A DNA stretch of 14,023 nt from an uncultured Nitrosomonadales bacterium (GTDB lineage: Bacteria > Pseudomonadota > Gammaproteobacteria > Burkholderiales > Methylophilaceae), in assembly GCA_946481065.1 (NCBI GenBank), contig CAMLMA010000037.1:1-14023 (forward strand), read 5' to 3'. Shown here piece after piece: positions 1 to 8,244 of the stretch (position 1 is its first letter; every line of letters begins with the position of its first letter). Under the pieces are notes generated by a model. The model was not told where the DNA came from. It saw only the letters and a list, made by a program, of their open reading frames with translations, and made no database searches. Made by a program: the position numbers and the translations under genes.

Positions 1-209
1 TTGCCCATGTCGTAGCTTTCGACTCCCCAGTTATAGGTGAGCTCGATGACGGTATGGTCCTTCTCGTCGCCATAGCCGATGAAGGCCAGTGAGAACTTGC
101 CGTCAGGATAATCATCCTTGCGCAGCACTTGCATGCCGAGGATGTTGGTATAGAAATCGATGGAACGATCGAGGTTGCCGACGCGCAGCATGGTATGCAG
201 CATTCGCAT
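1..209 (-). CDS. gloA: Lactoylglutathione lyase (glyoxalase I), N-terminal part
   Basis: Glyoxalase I isomerises the hemithioacetal of methylglyoxal and glutathione to S-lactoylglutathione in the cytoplasm, the first step of methylglyoxal detoxification. The visible 69 residues begin [20 protein letters not shown], very close to the start of E. coli GloA. The metal ligands of the first half are in place: H5, and E56 in the VIELTYNWG segment. The gene reads leftward off the window edge, so about half of the usual ~130 residues is missing here only because of the cut. The start at 209 is supported by AGGAG at 217-222, 7 bases upstream. It lies 27 bases after the ferredoxin gene on the same strand and may be the last gene of that run; no terminator is visible in the gap. 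Confidence 0.95.
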   Translation of the reverse strand, partial: MRMLHTMLRVGNLDRSIDFYTNILGMQVLRKDDYPDGKFSLAFIGYGDEKDHTVIELTYNWGVESYDMG

Positions 210-236
210 GAAGTTTCTCCTAAATTGTATATGTGA

Positions 237-1001
<765 letters not shown>

Positions 1002-1556
1002 TCAATCGTGATGGGCCGATTTTAACAGGTGGAAGAAAACATTGCCCGCCCTGCCCTGTTTGTGGATATGCCAATCGTCACTATCCGCGAGGGCGAATTC
1101 GGCCTCGGCATAGACCATCCCGCCAGAGGCAAGGTGCGGCGCGATGACTGGCAGCAGTTTGTCGAGCCAGCCTTGCTGGTAGGGGGGGTCGAGAAAGATG
1201 ACATCGAACATCTGTTGATTGCCGGCCAGGAACTGTAGCGCGTCCATCTGGACGATCCGGGCATTTTCCGCGCCGAGCGCTCGCTGATTTTCGAGCAGGG
1301 CCCGATAGGCCTGCGATGCCTTTTCGACCATGGTCACCGAACGTGCTCCGCGCGACAGCGCCTCGAAGCCCATGACACCGGTGCCGCAAAACAGATCCAG
1401 GCAATTCAGGCCGTGCAGGTCTTGCCCCAGCCAGTTGAACAGGGTCTGCCGGACCCGGTCAGGCGTCGGCCGCAACCCGGGTACATCGGGGAATGCCAGC
1501 AGCCGGCTGCGCCATTCCCCGCCACCGATGCGTACTTTATTCTTCTGACTCGCCAT
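1002..1556 (-). CDS. rsmD: 16S rRNA (guanine966-N2)-methyltransferase
   Basis: RsmD uses S-adenosylmethionine to methylate G966 of 16S rRNA during assembly of the small ribosomal subunit. The 184-residue protein has the full family layout: an N-terminal RIGGGEWRSRLL segment (9-20), PGLRPTPDRVRQTLFNWL (26-43), the SAM-binding motif I LDLFCGTG (53-60), an acidic motif II near VEKA (77-80), and the catalytic DPPY (123-126) typical of N2/N6 amino methyltransferases. Length is normal for the family. The ATG at 1556 has no clear ribosome site; it starts 33 bases after the upstream peptidase gene, so it may be translated by coupling within the run of minus-strand genes. Confidence 0.95.
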   Translation of the reverse strand: MASQKNKVRIGGGEWRSRLLAFPDVPGLRPTPDRVRQTLFNWLGQDLHGLNCLDLFCGTGVMGFEALSRGARSVTMVEKASQAYRALLENQRALGAENARIVQMDALQFLAGNQQMFDVIFLDPPYQQGWLDKLLPVIAPHLASGGMVYAEAEFALADSDDWHIHKQGRAGNVFFHLLKSAHHD

Positions 1557-1589
1557 GGGCGTCAGTGTAGCGAATAAATGCCGCCTGGG

Positions 1590-2948
1590 TTAGTTAGCCG
1601 TATTGTCCTTACTGTCGTTGCCTGCCGTGTCGTTACCTTTCGTGTCGCCGCCGACGATGATCGTCACGAGCTTGTTGGTATCCAGGCGGCGCTTGAACGC
1701 GTCGCGGATCTGCGCGGTGGTGACGGCATTGACCTGCTTGTTGAAATCGTCGAGGTAAGTCAGCGGCAATCTGTAGAACCCGATCACTGCCAGGTAATCG
1801 AGGATCTTGCTGTTGCTGTCGAGCCGCAACGGGAATCCCCCGGTGATGTTCTGTTTGGCCGCCTTCAATTCGGCTTCGGTGGGGCCATCCTTCATGAACT
1901 TGTCCAGGGTCTCGTGCACCACCTTGAGCGCCTGTTCCGCCTGCTCGCGCTTGGTCTGCAGCCCGATCTGGAACGGTCCGAGCTCGGCCATCGGCATGAA
2001 ATAACTATAGACGCTGTAGACCAGGCCGCGCTTTTCGCGCACCTCTTCAGTCAGGCGCGACACGAAACCGCCGCCGCCCAGCACATAGTTGCCGACATAC
2101 AGCGGGAAATAATCCGGGTCACCACGTTTCACGCCCGGATAACCGAGAAGGATGTGGGATTGCTTGGCCGGATGCGGGATACGTTGTTCCACCGCATGTT
2201 CGGGATAGCTTACCGAGGGCAGCGGCACGACCGCTGGCGACGACGGCAAGCCGCTGCTGATGCGCTCCGCCAACCGTTCGGCTTGTGCGCGATCCATGTC
2301 GCCGATCATGGCGATCACTGCGTTGCGTGCGCCATAGTAAGTCGTATAGAAGCGCTGCAGGTCCTCGCGTTTGAGCGATGGGATGGTATCAAGGTCACCG
2401 TCCTGATCCAGCGCATACGGGTGGTCGCCATACAGCGCCTGCATGAACGCGTCGTCGGAGATGCTCTCAGGCTGGGTCGCGGCTTCCTTGAGGCCAGCGA
2501 TGATGCGGGCCTTTTCGCGTTCAAGTACGGGCGCAGGGAAATCTGGCTGCTGCAGCACCTTGATGAACACATCGAGCGCGGCTTCGCGTTCCTTTTCGCT
2601 GCTCAGGGTGCGCAGCTTGAAGCCTGCACGATCGGCATCGAGCTGACCGGACATGATGGCACCCGTATCCGCCATACGTTTCGAGATCGCTTCATCGGTG
2701 AGACCGCCTGCGCCGAGCGCCATCAGGTGACGGGTGAGTCCTGCCAGCCCCGAGGTGGCCTTGTCATCGCGCGCACTACCGGCCGCGAACTCGACACTGA
2801 GATCCAGGATCGGCAGATCATGGTTCTCGACGAAATACACAGCAGTGCCGCTTGTGGTCTGCCATTGCTGGATCTTGACTGCGGCATGGGCAGGCAACGC
2901 GAATGTCAGCAGCATCGCCAGCCACATGGTCCATCGATTAATGCACAT
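1590..2948 (-). CDS. M16-family peptidase-like subunit without zinc site (periplasmic)
   Basis: This 452-residue protein starts with a signal peptide (hydrophobic 8-18, likely cleavage after PAHA at 19-22) and has the two-domain M16 fold. The HxxEH zinc motif is lost: the aligned positions read G70-L-T-R73-H74, so two of three residues are changed. The C-terminal domain keeps the other conserved M16 element, SRLTEEVREKRGLVYS (297-312), with R304 and Y311 spaced as in the substrate-binding Arg/Tyr pair of the family. In known two-subunit M16 enzymes one chain carries zinc and the other this pair, so I infer a non-catalytic partner of the upstream gene. The two genes overlap by 11 bases. AAGGA 7 bases before the ATG supports the start. 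The C-terminal end (about 432-452) is a low-complexity Gly/Asn/Asp/Lys tail. Confidence 0.9.
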   Translation of the reverse strand: MCINRWTMWLAMLLTFALPAHAAVKIQQWQTTSGTAVYFVENHDLPILDLSVEFAAGSARDDKATSGLAGLTRHLMALGAGGLTDEAISKRMADTGAIMSGQLDADRAGFKLRTLSSEKEREAALDVFIKVLQQPDFPAPVLEREKARIIAGLKEAATQPESISDDAFMQALYGDHPYALDQDGDLDTIPSLKREDLQRFYTTYYGARNAVIAMIGDMDRAQAERLAERISSGLPSSPAVVPLPSVSYPEHAVEQRIPHPAKQSHILLGYPGVKRGDPDYFPLYVGNYVLGGGGFVSRLTEEVREKRGLVYSVYSYFMPMAELGPFQIGLQTKREQAEQALKVVHETLDKFMKDGPTEAELKAAKQNITGGFPLRLDSNSKILDYLAVIGFYRLPLTYLDDFNKQVNAVTTAQIRDAFKRRLDTNKLVTIIVGGDTKGNDTAGNDSKDNTAN

Positions 2949-4308
2949 GGGGTGTTCCTTTTGGTTTTGCGTTAGGGTCGATCGGCTGCGGATCGAGCGT
3001 GGCGACTGTCAGGTTATCGCGGTTGAGGTATTTCCTTGCGACCTCCTGGACTTGCTGTGCCGTCACGGCGCTGAGTTTGGCCGGGTAGTCCTTGAGGATG
3101 CGCCAGGAGAACCCGCTGACTTCCAGGCGGCCGATCTGCATGCTCTGGTAGAACGTGGAATCACGTTCGTAGACATCGGCGGCGATGACCTGCGCTTTCA
3201 CGCGCTGTAGCTCCTCGTCGGTCACGCCGCTCTCCTTGATGCGTTCTACCTCCTGCATCAGTGCGGCTTCGAGCTCATCTACCGTCTTGCCCTCGCTGGG
3301 CGTGCCTTCCAGCTCGAACATGCTGTCAGGGCTGCGCTGGATCAGGTCGTAGCCGGCACCGACATCGACGGCGATGCGCTGTTCACGCACCAGGTTCTGG
3401 TTGAGACGGGCGGAACTATTGCCGTCGAGTACGCCGGCCAGGATCTCAAGCGCGTAGGGTTCCCAATCATGGTCGGGATCACGCAGGGCGGGCACATGGA
3501 AACCCATCTGCAGCGATGGCAGCTTGGCCGGTGCCTTGACCACGACCCGGCGCTCGCCCTTTTGCTCCGGTTCGCGCTGTGGCTTGCGCGTAGGCAGCGG
3601 ATGCGCCTTGATCGGCCCGTAATATTTTTGCGCCAGCTTGTAGACATCCTGCGCGTTCACATCGCCGGCGATCACCAGCACCGCGTTGTTGGGCGTGTAC
3701 CAGGTGTGGTACCACTCGCGGGCGTCGGCAGCCGTCATGTTCTCAAGGTCATTCATCCAGCCGACGATTGGACGACCATACGGATGTGCGACATAGGCTG
3801 CGGCATTGAAGGCTTCGTTGAGCATGCCGGCAGGCTTGTCTTCGGTGCGCCAGCGCCGCTCTTCCATGACCACCTTGATCTCCTTGGAGAACTCGGCGTC
3901 CGTCAGTTGCAGGTTGGCCATCCGGTCGGCCTCAAGTTTCATCGCCAGCGGCAACTGTGACTTTTCCAATTGCTGGTAGTAGGCGGTGTAGTCCTGGCCA
4001 GTGAACGCATTCTCGCGTCCGCCAGCGGCGGCGATGATGCGCGAGAACTGGCCTGGCTTGATCTTGCGTGTGCCCTTGAACATCATGTGTTCCAGCACAT
4101 GGGCCACACCGGATTTACCGTTCACTTCATCGATGGCGCCCGCCCGGTACCATACCTGCTGGACGACGACCGGTGAACGGTGGTCCTCCTGCACGATCAG
4201 GCGCAGCCCATTCTTGAGCTTGAATTCCTGGATGTCGGCCGCCTGCGCCAACGATGACACCAGCGGCGCAGACAACGCCAGTATCAGAAAGATGACTCGA
4301 ATCAACAC
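2938..4308 (-). CDS. M16-family zinc metallopeptidase, catalytic subunit (periplasmic)
   Basis: This is a zinc-dependent peptidase of the pitrilysin / mitochondrial processing peptidase group, 456 residues, probably exported: residues 1-24 form a signal peptide ending in SLAQAA. The inverted zinc motif is H70-V-L-E73-H74, followed by the likely third ligand in VVMEERR (E150, with E149 as neighbour), the spacing seen in beta-MPP. In the C-terminal domain, where partner subunits have Arg-x6-Tyr, this protein has R308 but D315 instead of Tyr, so it probably needs the downstream subunit. I chose the GTG at 4308 because AAAGGAG precedes it at 4318-4324 and a signal peptide follows directly. The open frame continues to 4458, but the added residues look like untranslated leader and would bury the signal peptide. 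Substrate is unknown. Confidence 0.92.
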   Translation of the reverse strand: MLIRVIFLILALSAPLVSSLAQAADIQEFKLKNGLRLIVQEDHRSPVVVQQVWYRAGAIDEVNGKSGVAHVLEHMMFKGTRKIKPGQFSRIIAAAGGRENAFTGQDYTAYYQQLEKSQLPLAMKLEADRMANLQLTDAEFSKEIKVVMEERRWRTEDKPAGMLNEAFNAAAYVAHPYGRPIVGWMNDLENMTAADAREWYHTWYTPNNAVLVIAGDVNAQDVYKLAQKYYGPIKAHPLPTRKPQREPEQKGERRVVVKAPAKLPSLQMGFHVPALRDPDHDWEPYALEILAGVLDGNSSARLNQNLVREQRIAVDVGAGYDLIQRSPDSMFELEGTPSEGKTVDELEAALMQEVERIKESGVTDEELQRVKAQVIAADVYERDSTFYQSMQIGRLEVSGFSWRILKDYPAKLSAVTAQQVQEVARKYLNRDNLTVATLDPQPIDPNAKPKGTPHVH

Positions 4309-4317
4309 GTTGTTATT

Positions 4318-4324
4318 CTCCTTT
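4318..4324 (-). promoter_or_regulatory. Ribosome binding site that decides the M16 peptidase start
   Basis: On the minus strand this reads AAAGGAG, 9 bases before a GTG at 4308. It is the strongest ribosome site near this gene and favours the GTG over the longer open frame beginning at 4458. Confidence 0.7.
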
Positions 4325-4451
4325 GGACTGCCGCATGCGCGCGGCCTCGATCCTGTCGGTGGATACGATCGAAATGCATTGCTGTGACATGCCAGCGCTG
4401 CCGTTAGTTCGTGGCATGGATCGGGGATTGCGTCTAAAATAAGGTTCATCG

Positions 4452-5441
4452 ATGACACTGACCACCATGTTCGATTTCCTCAAAAAAGACAAGCCGCAAA
4501 CCGCAGTACCCGCCATCCCCGCAGCAGAATCGCCGCCGTCCTGGACGGAACGGCTGAAACAGGGGCTGGCCAAGACCCGTAGCCAGCTCGGCAATCAACT
4601 CGCAGGACTGTTCGGCGGCGGCAAGATCGACGAATCGGTCTATGAGGAACTGGAAACCATCCTGTTGACTTCGGATATCGGCGTCAACGCGACCCAGGCG
4701 CTGCTGGAGAATATCCGCGGGCGCGTCAAGCGTCAGAACCTGAGTGACACCACGCAGCTGCGCCTTGCCCTCAAGGAGGCTCTGCTCGAACTGCTGGCGC
4801 CGCTGGAGCAGCCGCTGGACACCGCCACTGCCAAGCCTTTCGTCATCATGCTGGCTGGCGTCAACGGCGCCGGCAAGACCACCACCATCGGCAAGCTCGC
4901 CCATTTGTTCCAGGCCCAGGGCAAGTCCGTGCTGATCGCTGCTGGCGACACCTTTCGCGCCGCGGCTCGTGAACAGTTGCAAGCCTGGGGGGAGCGCAAT
5001 CAGGTCCATGTCGTGGCCCAGGACAGTGGCGACCCGGCAGCCGTGATCTTCGATGCGGTCAATTCCGCGCGGGCCAAGGGTATCGATATCGTGCTCGCCG
5101 ACACAGCGGGCCGCCTGCCCACGCAGCTCAATCTCATGGAGGAGATCCGCAAGGTCCAGCGCGTCATCGACAAGGCCTTACCCGGCGCGCCGCATGAAGT
5201 GCTGCTGGTGCTCGATGCCAACACGGGGCAGAATGCGGTGATGCAGGTGAAGGCCTTCGATGACGCCCTCAAGGTCAGCGGCCTGGTCCTGAGCAAGCTC
5301 GACGGCACGGCCAAGGGCGGCGTGATCGCTGCTATCGCGCAGACGCGGCCGATCCCGATCCGCTACATCGGCGTCGGCGAATCGATCGGCGACTTGCGTT
5401 CGTTCAAGGCCAGTGAATTCGTGGATGCACTGTTTGATTGA
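4452..5441 (+). CDS. ftsY: Signal recognition particle receptor FtsY
   Basis: FtsY is the SRP receptor GTPase: it docks ribosome-nascent chain-SRP complexes at the inner membrane for SecYEG. The 329-residue protein has the N domain (about 30-120) and the G domain: P-loop GVNGAGKT (136-143), the insertion-box DTFRAAA (166-172), DTAGR (217-221), DANTGQ (255-260), the G4-type SKLDGTAKGG (281-290) and the closing GVGE (307-310). The long acidic A domain of E. coli FtsY (497 residues) is absent; only some 30 residues precede the N domain, starting with an amphipathic MFDFLKK segment that could bind lipid. The ATG at 4452 has AAGG at 4441-4444, 7 bases upstream; an in-frame ATG at 4467 lacks one. 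ftsY stands divergent to the peptidase genes and ahead of ftsEX, the classic order. Confidence 0.97.
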   Translation: MTLTTMFDFLKKDKPQTAVPAIPAAESPPSWTERLKQGLAKTRSQLGNQLAGLFGGGKIDESVYEELETILLTSDIGVNATQALLENIRGRVKRQNLSDTTQLRLALKEALLELLAPLEQPLDTATAKPFVIMLAGVNGAGKTTTIGKLAHLFQAQGKSVLIAAGDTFRAAAREQLQAWGERNQVHVVAQDSGDPAAVIFDAVNSARAKGIDIVLADTAGRLPTQLNLMEEIRKVQRVIDKALPGAPHEVLLVLDANTGQNAVMQVKAFDDALKVSGLVLSKLDGTAKGGVIAAIAQTRPIPIRYIGVGESIGDLRSFKASEFVDALFD

Positions 5442-5612
5442 GCCGAGCAATGCCGAACGCATGCCGGCATCGATGGCGCGGTTTGGCGATACGCCAAGAC
5501 CCGGTGCCAGCGCAGACGCGGCACACCTCATTTTGACAGGCGCGGAGTTGGCCGGCGCTTCGTTGGCCGGTGAAGAGACACCAGACAAAGCAAAGGGATT
5601 TCAGGGACGTCC
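5442..5612 (+). other. Spacer between ftsY and ftsE with a small hairpin
   Basis: This 171-base gap is longer than usual inside an ftsY-ftsE-ftsX cluster. It holds a perfect 6-bp inverted repeat, TTGGCG-ATA-CGCCAA (5483-5497), a 10-bp palindrome ATGCCGGCAT (5461-5470) and a 9-bp direct repeat GTTGGCCGG (5547-5555 and 5562-5570). A perfect TTGACA lies at 5533-5538, but no acceptable -10 box follows at 16-18 bases. No T-run follows the hairpin, so it is not a typical terminator. I see no convincing gene here. Confidence 0.4.
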
Positions 5613-6263
5613 ATGATCAAGTTCGACCAAGTCGGCAAACGCTACCCCGGTAGCAACCTGGCATTGAACGGCATCAGTTTCGAGATCGAACTGGGCGATC
5701 TCGTGTTCGTCACTGGTCATTCAGGTGCGGGCAAGAGCACCTTACTCAAACTGATCGCGGGCATCGAGCGGCCGACCAGCGGCACGGTGCTGATCGGCAA
5801 CCAGAACATCAGCCAGCTGCGCCCGGCTGCATTACCTTATTTGCGACGCAAGTTCGGCTTGGTGTTTCAGGACCACAAGCTGCTCTATGACCGCAACTGC
5901 TTCGAGAATGTCGCCCTGCCGTTGTATATCAACGGTGTCACCGGCAGCGAAGCCGCCAAGCGCATCCGCGCCGCACTGGACAAGGTGGGCCTGCTGAACA
6001 AGGAAAGAGCCATGCCGATCACCTTGTCTGGTGGCGAGCAGCAACGCCTGGCGATCGCGCGCGCCGTGGTGAGCCGGCCTTCGATCCTGATCGCTGACGA
6101 GCCCACGGGCAATCTGGACGAAACCTATGCCGGCGAGATCCTGTCGCTGTTCCATGCCTTCCATCAAGTCGGCGTGACGGTGATCGTGGCCACGCACGAT
6201 GCGCAAGGCATCTCGTCGGAACACAAGATCCTCAGACTCAATCATGGAGCGCTGGCCGCATGA
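5613..6263 (+). CDS. ftsE: Cell division ATP-binding protein FtsE
   Basis: FtsE is the cytoplasmic ATPase of the FtsEX complex at the division site, a type VII ABC system that uses ATP binding and hydrolysis to activate periplasmic murein hydrolases rather than to move a substrate. All ABC motifs are present in the 216 residues: Walker A GHSGAGKS (35-42), Q-loop Q86, signature LSGGEQQR (138-145), Walker B ILIADE (158-163) followed by PTGNLD, and switch H195. Length is typical (about 220). AGGGA at 5603-5607 lies 5 bases before the ATG. The stop overlaps the ftsX start by 4 bases, so the two chains are translationally coupled. Confidence 0.97.
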   Translation: MIKFDQVGKRYPGSNLALNGISFEIELGDLVFVTGHSGAGKSTLLKLIAGIERPTSGTVLIGNQNISQLRPAALPYLRRKFGLVFQDHKLLYDRNCFENVALPLYINGVTGSEAAKRIRAALDKVGLLNKERAMPITLSGGEQQRLAIARAVVSRPSILIADEPTGNLDETYAGEILSLFHAFHQVGVTVIVATHDAQGISSEHKILRLNHGALAA

Positions 6264-7162
6264 AACAATGGCTCAACCAGCATAAGCAGGCGCTGCGCGC
6301 CGTCGTCGTCCGCATGCGGCACAACCTGCTGGCGACGCTGATGATGTTCGGCGTCATGGGCGTCGCCCTGTCGCTGCCCGGGGTGCTGTATGTCGTTGCC
6401 GACAATCTCAGTCGACTGGCTGGCAGCGTGCAGAACGAGCCGCAGATCAGCCTGTTCCTCAAACTGGATATCGACGCCGAGACCGTGGCGGCGATCGAGC
6501 AGAAGCTGAAGACGCATCCGGATGTGGCGCATTACCAATTCGTTTCACGCGACGCCGCCTGGGAGCAGCTACAGCAAAGCGCACAGGCGGTCGCAACCAG
6601 TATCGACAAGAATCCGTTGCCCGACGCTTACTTCATCGAGCCCAAGGAACTGAAACCTGAGACCGTGGAGCGACTGCTGAACGAGATGCAGCAATGGCCG
6701 GGGGTGGAGCACGCGCAAGCCGATGCCGCCTGGATCAAACGCCTGCATGCGGTGCTGGGTCTTGGCCGCAACGCGGCTGCAGTGCTGGGTGGACTGCTTG
6801 GGTTGGCGCTGATCGCCATCATCGGCAACACCATCCGCTTGCAGATCCTGACGCAGCGCGAAGAGATCGAGGTCAGCCAGCTCATCGGCGCCACCGATCG
6901 CTTCATTCGCCGCCCCTTCCTATATGCGGGCACCCTGTATGGCTTGGGCGGGGGCCTGGCGGCATGGTTGCTGCTGGCGGGGATCATCAGCTTATTCAAT
7001 TATTCGGTGACCGATATCGCCGAGCTCTACGCGGCCAATTTCACACTGGAACTGCCGAGCCTCGCCGTCAACCTGGCCATGATCGCGAGTGCCGTCATCC
7101 TGGGCTGGATCGCCTCCTACATCGCCGTCAGCCGGGCCCTGGCCAGCCTACAGGGCCGCTGA
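6260..7162 (+). CDS. ftsX: Cell division protein FtsX
   Basis: FtsX is the inner-membrane half of FtsEX. The 300-residue chain shows the usual topology: a basic cytoplasmic N-terminus, TM1 (about 22-47), a large periplasmic loop (about 50-165) that in the family binds hydrolase activators such as EnvC, then TM2 (174-195), a cytoplasmic coupling segment (about 196-220, including EEIEVSQLIGAT, the typical contact to FtsE), TM3 (222-246) and TM4 (267-290). The start overlaps the ftsE stop (ATGA), which fixes it. Length is close to known FtsX proteins of betaproteobacteria. Which hydrolase partner it controls cannot be told from this window. Confidence 0.96.
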   Translation: MKQWLNQHKQALRAVVVRMRHNLLATLMMFGVMGVALSLPGVLYVVADNLSRLAGSVQNEPQISLFLKLDIDAETVAAIEQKLKTHPDVAHYQFVSRDAAWEQLQQSAQAVATSIDKNPLPDAYFIEPKELKPETVERLLNEMQQWPGVEHAQADAAWIKRLHAVLGLGRNAAAVLGGLLGLALIAIIGNTIRLQILTQREEIEVSQLIGATDRFIRRPFLYAGTLYGLGGGLAAWLLLAGIISLFNYSVTDIAELYAANFTLELPSLAVNLAMIASAVILGWIASYIAVSRALASLQGR

Positions 7163-7260
7163 ACCACACCTGATCGGACGCGCAAGACAAGCCTGGTTGT
7201 GCAAGGATTTTTTCTGCTGTTTGACGGTCTCTCCTCATTTAAACGCCTATAGGATCGCGC

Positions 7261-8196
7261 TTGTCCCAGAAACCGGCTTCCGCTGCAGTGCAGGCCACCC
7301 AGTCGTCCTCAGCGTCCGGGATGTCTGTGCCTGTCTGGGAGCTGCCTCGTCGCGCCGACTACACCCTGCAGATCAACATCAGCCGCAACACATTGATCGC
7401 GGTCTGCTTCTCGATCCTGCTGCATCTGCTGCTCCTGTTATGGCTCAAGCCTACTATCCTCTTGCCGGATGGCGCGCAAGGCAAACCGCAACCCATCACT
7501 GTCACGCTCAACGCGCCGATAAAGCCAGCGGCACCGCAAGCCGAAGCGGTTGTCGAACCGCCGCCCCCCGTAGCACAACCACACCCGGCGAAGCCGAAAC
7601 CTGTGCGCTCCAGACCCCAGAAGACACAACCCGATGTCATGGCGGTAGAAAAAGCCGCGCCGGACGCGATCGCTAAAGCGCCAGCCCCGGCCTCGACGCC
7701 CGAGCCCGAAGCCGCACCGACCGACATGATGTCTTACGTCAAAGCCGCGCAAGCCAAGCGTCAAGCTGCCGAGAACTACGCGGCCCAGATCAACGCCGAT
7801 GCGGCGGCACGTGAGCGCCAACCGACCGAGGAAGAACTACGTACCGCCGCCATCAAACGTAACTTGGAGCAATCGGGCACCAACGGTATCTTCCAGATCC
7901 TCAGCAAGACCGATCGCTCTGCCGTCTTCGCCTTTCATGGCTGGAAACGCGACTTCAGCTACAACCGGCGCGAGGTCGTCCAGGTCGACGCCGCACCAGG
8001 CGAGGACATCGAGCGCTTGGTCATTCGCCGCATGATCAAGCTCATCCGCGAACATGAACAAGGCTACTTCACCTGGGAGTCCTACCGCCTCGGCCGCACC
8101 GTCACGCTCTCCGCCAAACCTGAAGACAACGCGGGGCTGGAGGATTTCCTGATCCAGGAGATCTTTGGCAGCAGGCCACGCTATCCCTTAAGTTGA
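7261..8196 (+). CDS. TonB-shaped membrane-anchored protein of unknown function
   Basis: I do not recognise a named family. The 311-residue protein has a short polar N-terminus, one membrane segment (about 44-61, rich in Leu), a Pro/Ala/Lys/Glu-rich linker (about 86-155) of the kind that spans the periplasm in TonB and TolA, a charged helical stretch (about 156-205), and a compact C-terminal domain (about 206-305) with HGWKRDFSYNRREV and YFTWESYRLGRTVTLSA. That domain lacks the YP...G pattern of the TonB C-terminus. From memory, similar hypothetical proteins occur in other betaproteobacteria. I chose the TTG at 7261 because AGGA at 7251-7254 precedes it by 6 bases; an ATG at 7321 (291 residues) is possible but has no ribosome site. 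It follows ftsX by 98 bases. A role in the cell envelope is inference only. Confidence 0.75.
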   Translation: MSQKPASAAVQATQSSSASGMSVPVWELPRRADYTLQINISRNTLIAVCFSILLHLLLLLWLKPTILLPDGAQGKPQPITVTLNAPIKPAAPQAEAVVEPPPPVAQPHPAKPKPVRSRPQKTQPDVMAVEKAAPDAIAKAPAPASTPEPEAAPTDMMSYVKAAQAKRQAAENYAAQINADAAARERQPTEEELRTAAIKRNLEQSGTNGIFQILSKTDRSAVFAFHGWKRDFSYNRREVVQVDAAPGEDIERLVIRRMIKLIREHEQGYFTWESYRLGRTVTLSAKPEDNAGLEDFLIQEIFGSRPRYPLS

Positions 8197-8226
8197 GTGC
8201 CAGGAAACTTTCTGCTGTTGGCACTC
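8195..8226 (+). repeat. 8-bp inverted repeat overlapping the left arm of CIRCE
   Basis: GAGTGCCA (8195-8202) and TGGCACTC (8219-8226) are exact inverted copies separated by 16 bases. The first copy begins in the stop codon of the preceding gene. The second copy is also most of the left arm of the CIRCE element, so in RNA the two hairpins cannot form together. Confidence 0.6.
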
Positions 8227-8244
8227 TCTAACCGAGAGTGCTAA
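8218..8244 (+). promoter_or_regulatory. CIRCE operator (HrcA-binding site) upstream of rpoH
   Basis: The sequence is TTGGCACTC-N9-GAGTGCTAA. Compared with the CIRCE consensus TTAGCACTC-N9-GAGTGCTAA it differs at one base, with the exact 9-base spacer. CIRCE is bound by the repressor HrcA, which is inactivated on heat shock when GroE is occupied by unfolded protein. The element covers the spacer of the predicted rpoH promoter and overlaps both of its boxes, so binding should repress rpoH. As RNA it could form an extended hairpin followed by a T-rich stretch. Confidence 0.85.

Noticed and set aside
1578..2975. Long plus-strand open frame opposite the second M16 subunit (465 codons)
   Set aside because: It has no recognisable domain, is rich in Arg/His/Asp typical of antisense frames in GC-rich genes, and lies opposite a gene with a clear family match and signal peptide.
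4435..4440. TAAAAT as the -10 box of ftsY
   Set aside because: Transcription would start near 4447, after the AAGG ribosome site at 4441-4444, and no good -35 box is present.
2938..4458. Longer version of the M16 peptidase starting at 4458
   Set aside because: The 50 extra residues would place the signal peptide inside the protein and overlap the ftsY start; the GTG at 4308 has a strong ribosome site.
5450..5536. 28-codon frame in the ftsY-ftsE gap
   Set aside because: It has no ribosome site, an Arg-rich random-looking composition, and no membrane or domain signal.
5533..5538. Perfect TTGACA as a promoter for ftsE
   Set aside because: No -10-like hexamer lies at 16-18 bases downstream; the sequence there is GC-rich.
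5547..5570. Direct repeat GTTGGCCGG twice with a 15-base period, as an iteron or operator
   Set aside because: There are only two copies, in GC-rich sequence without supporting context.
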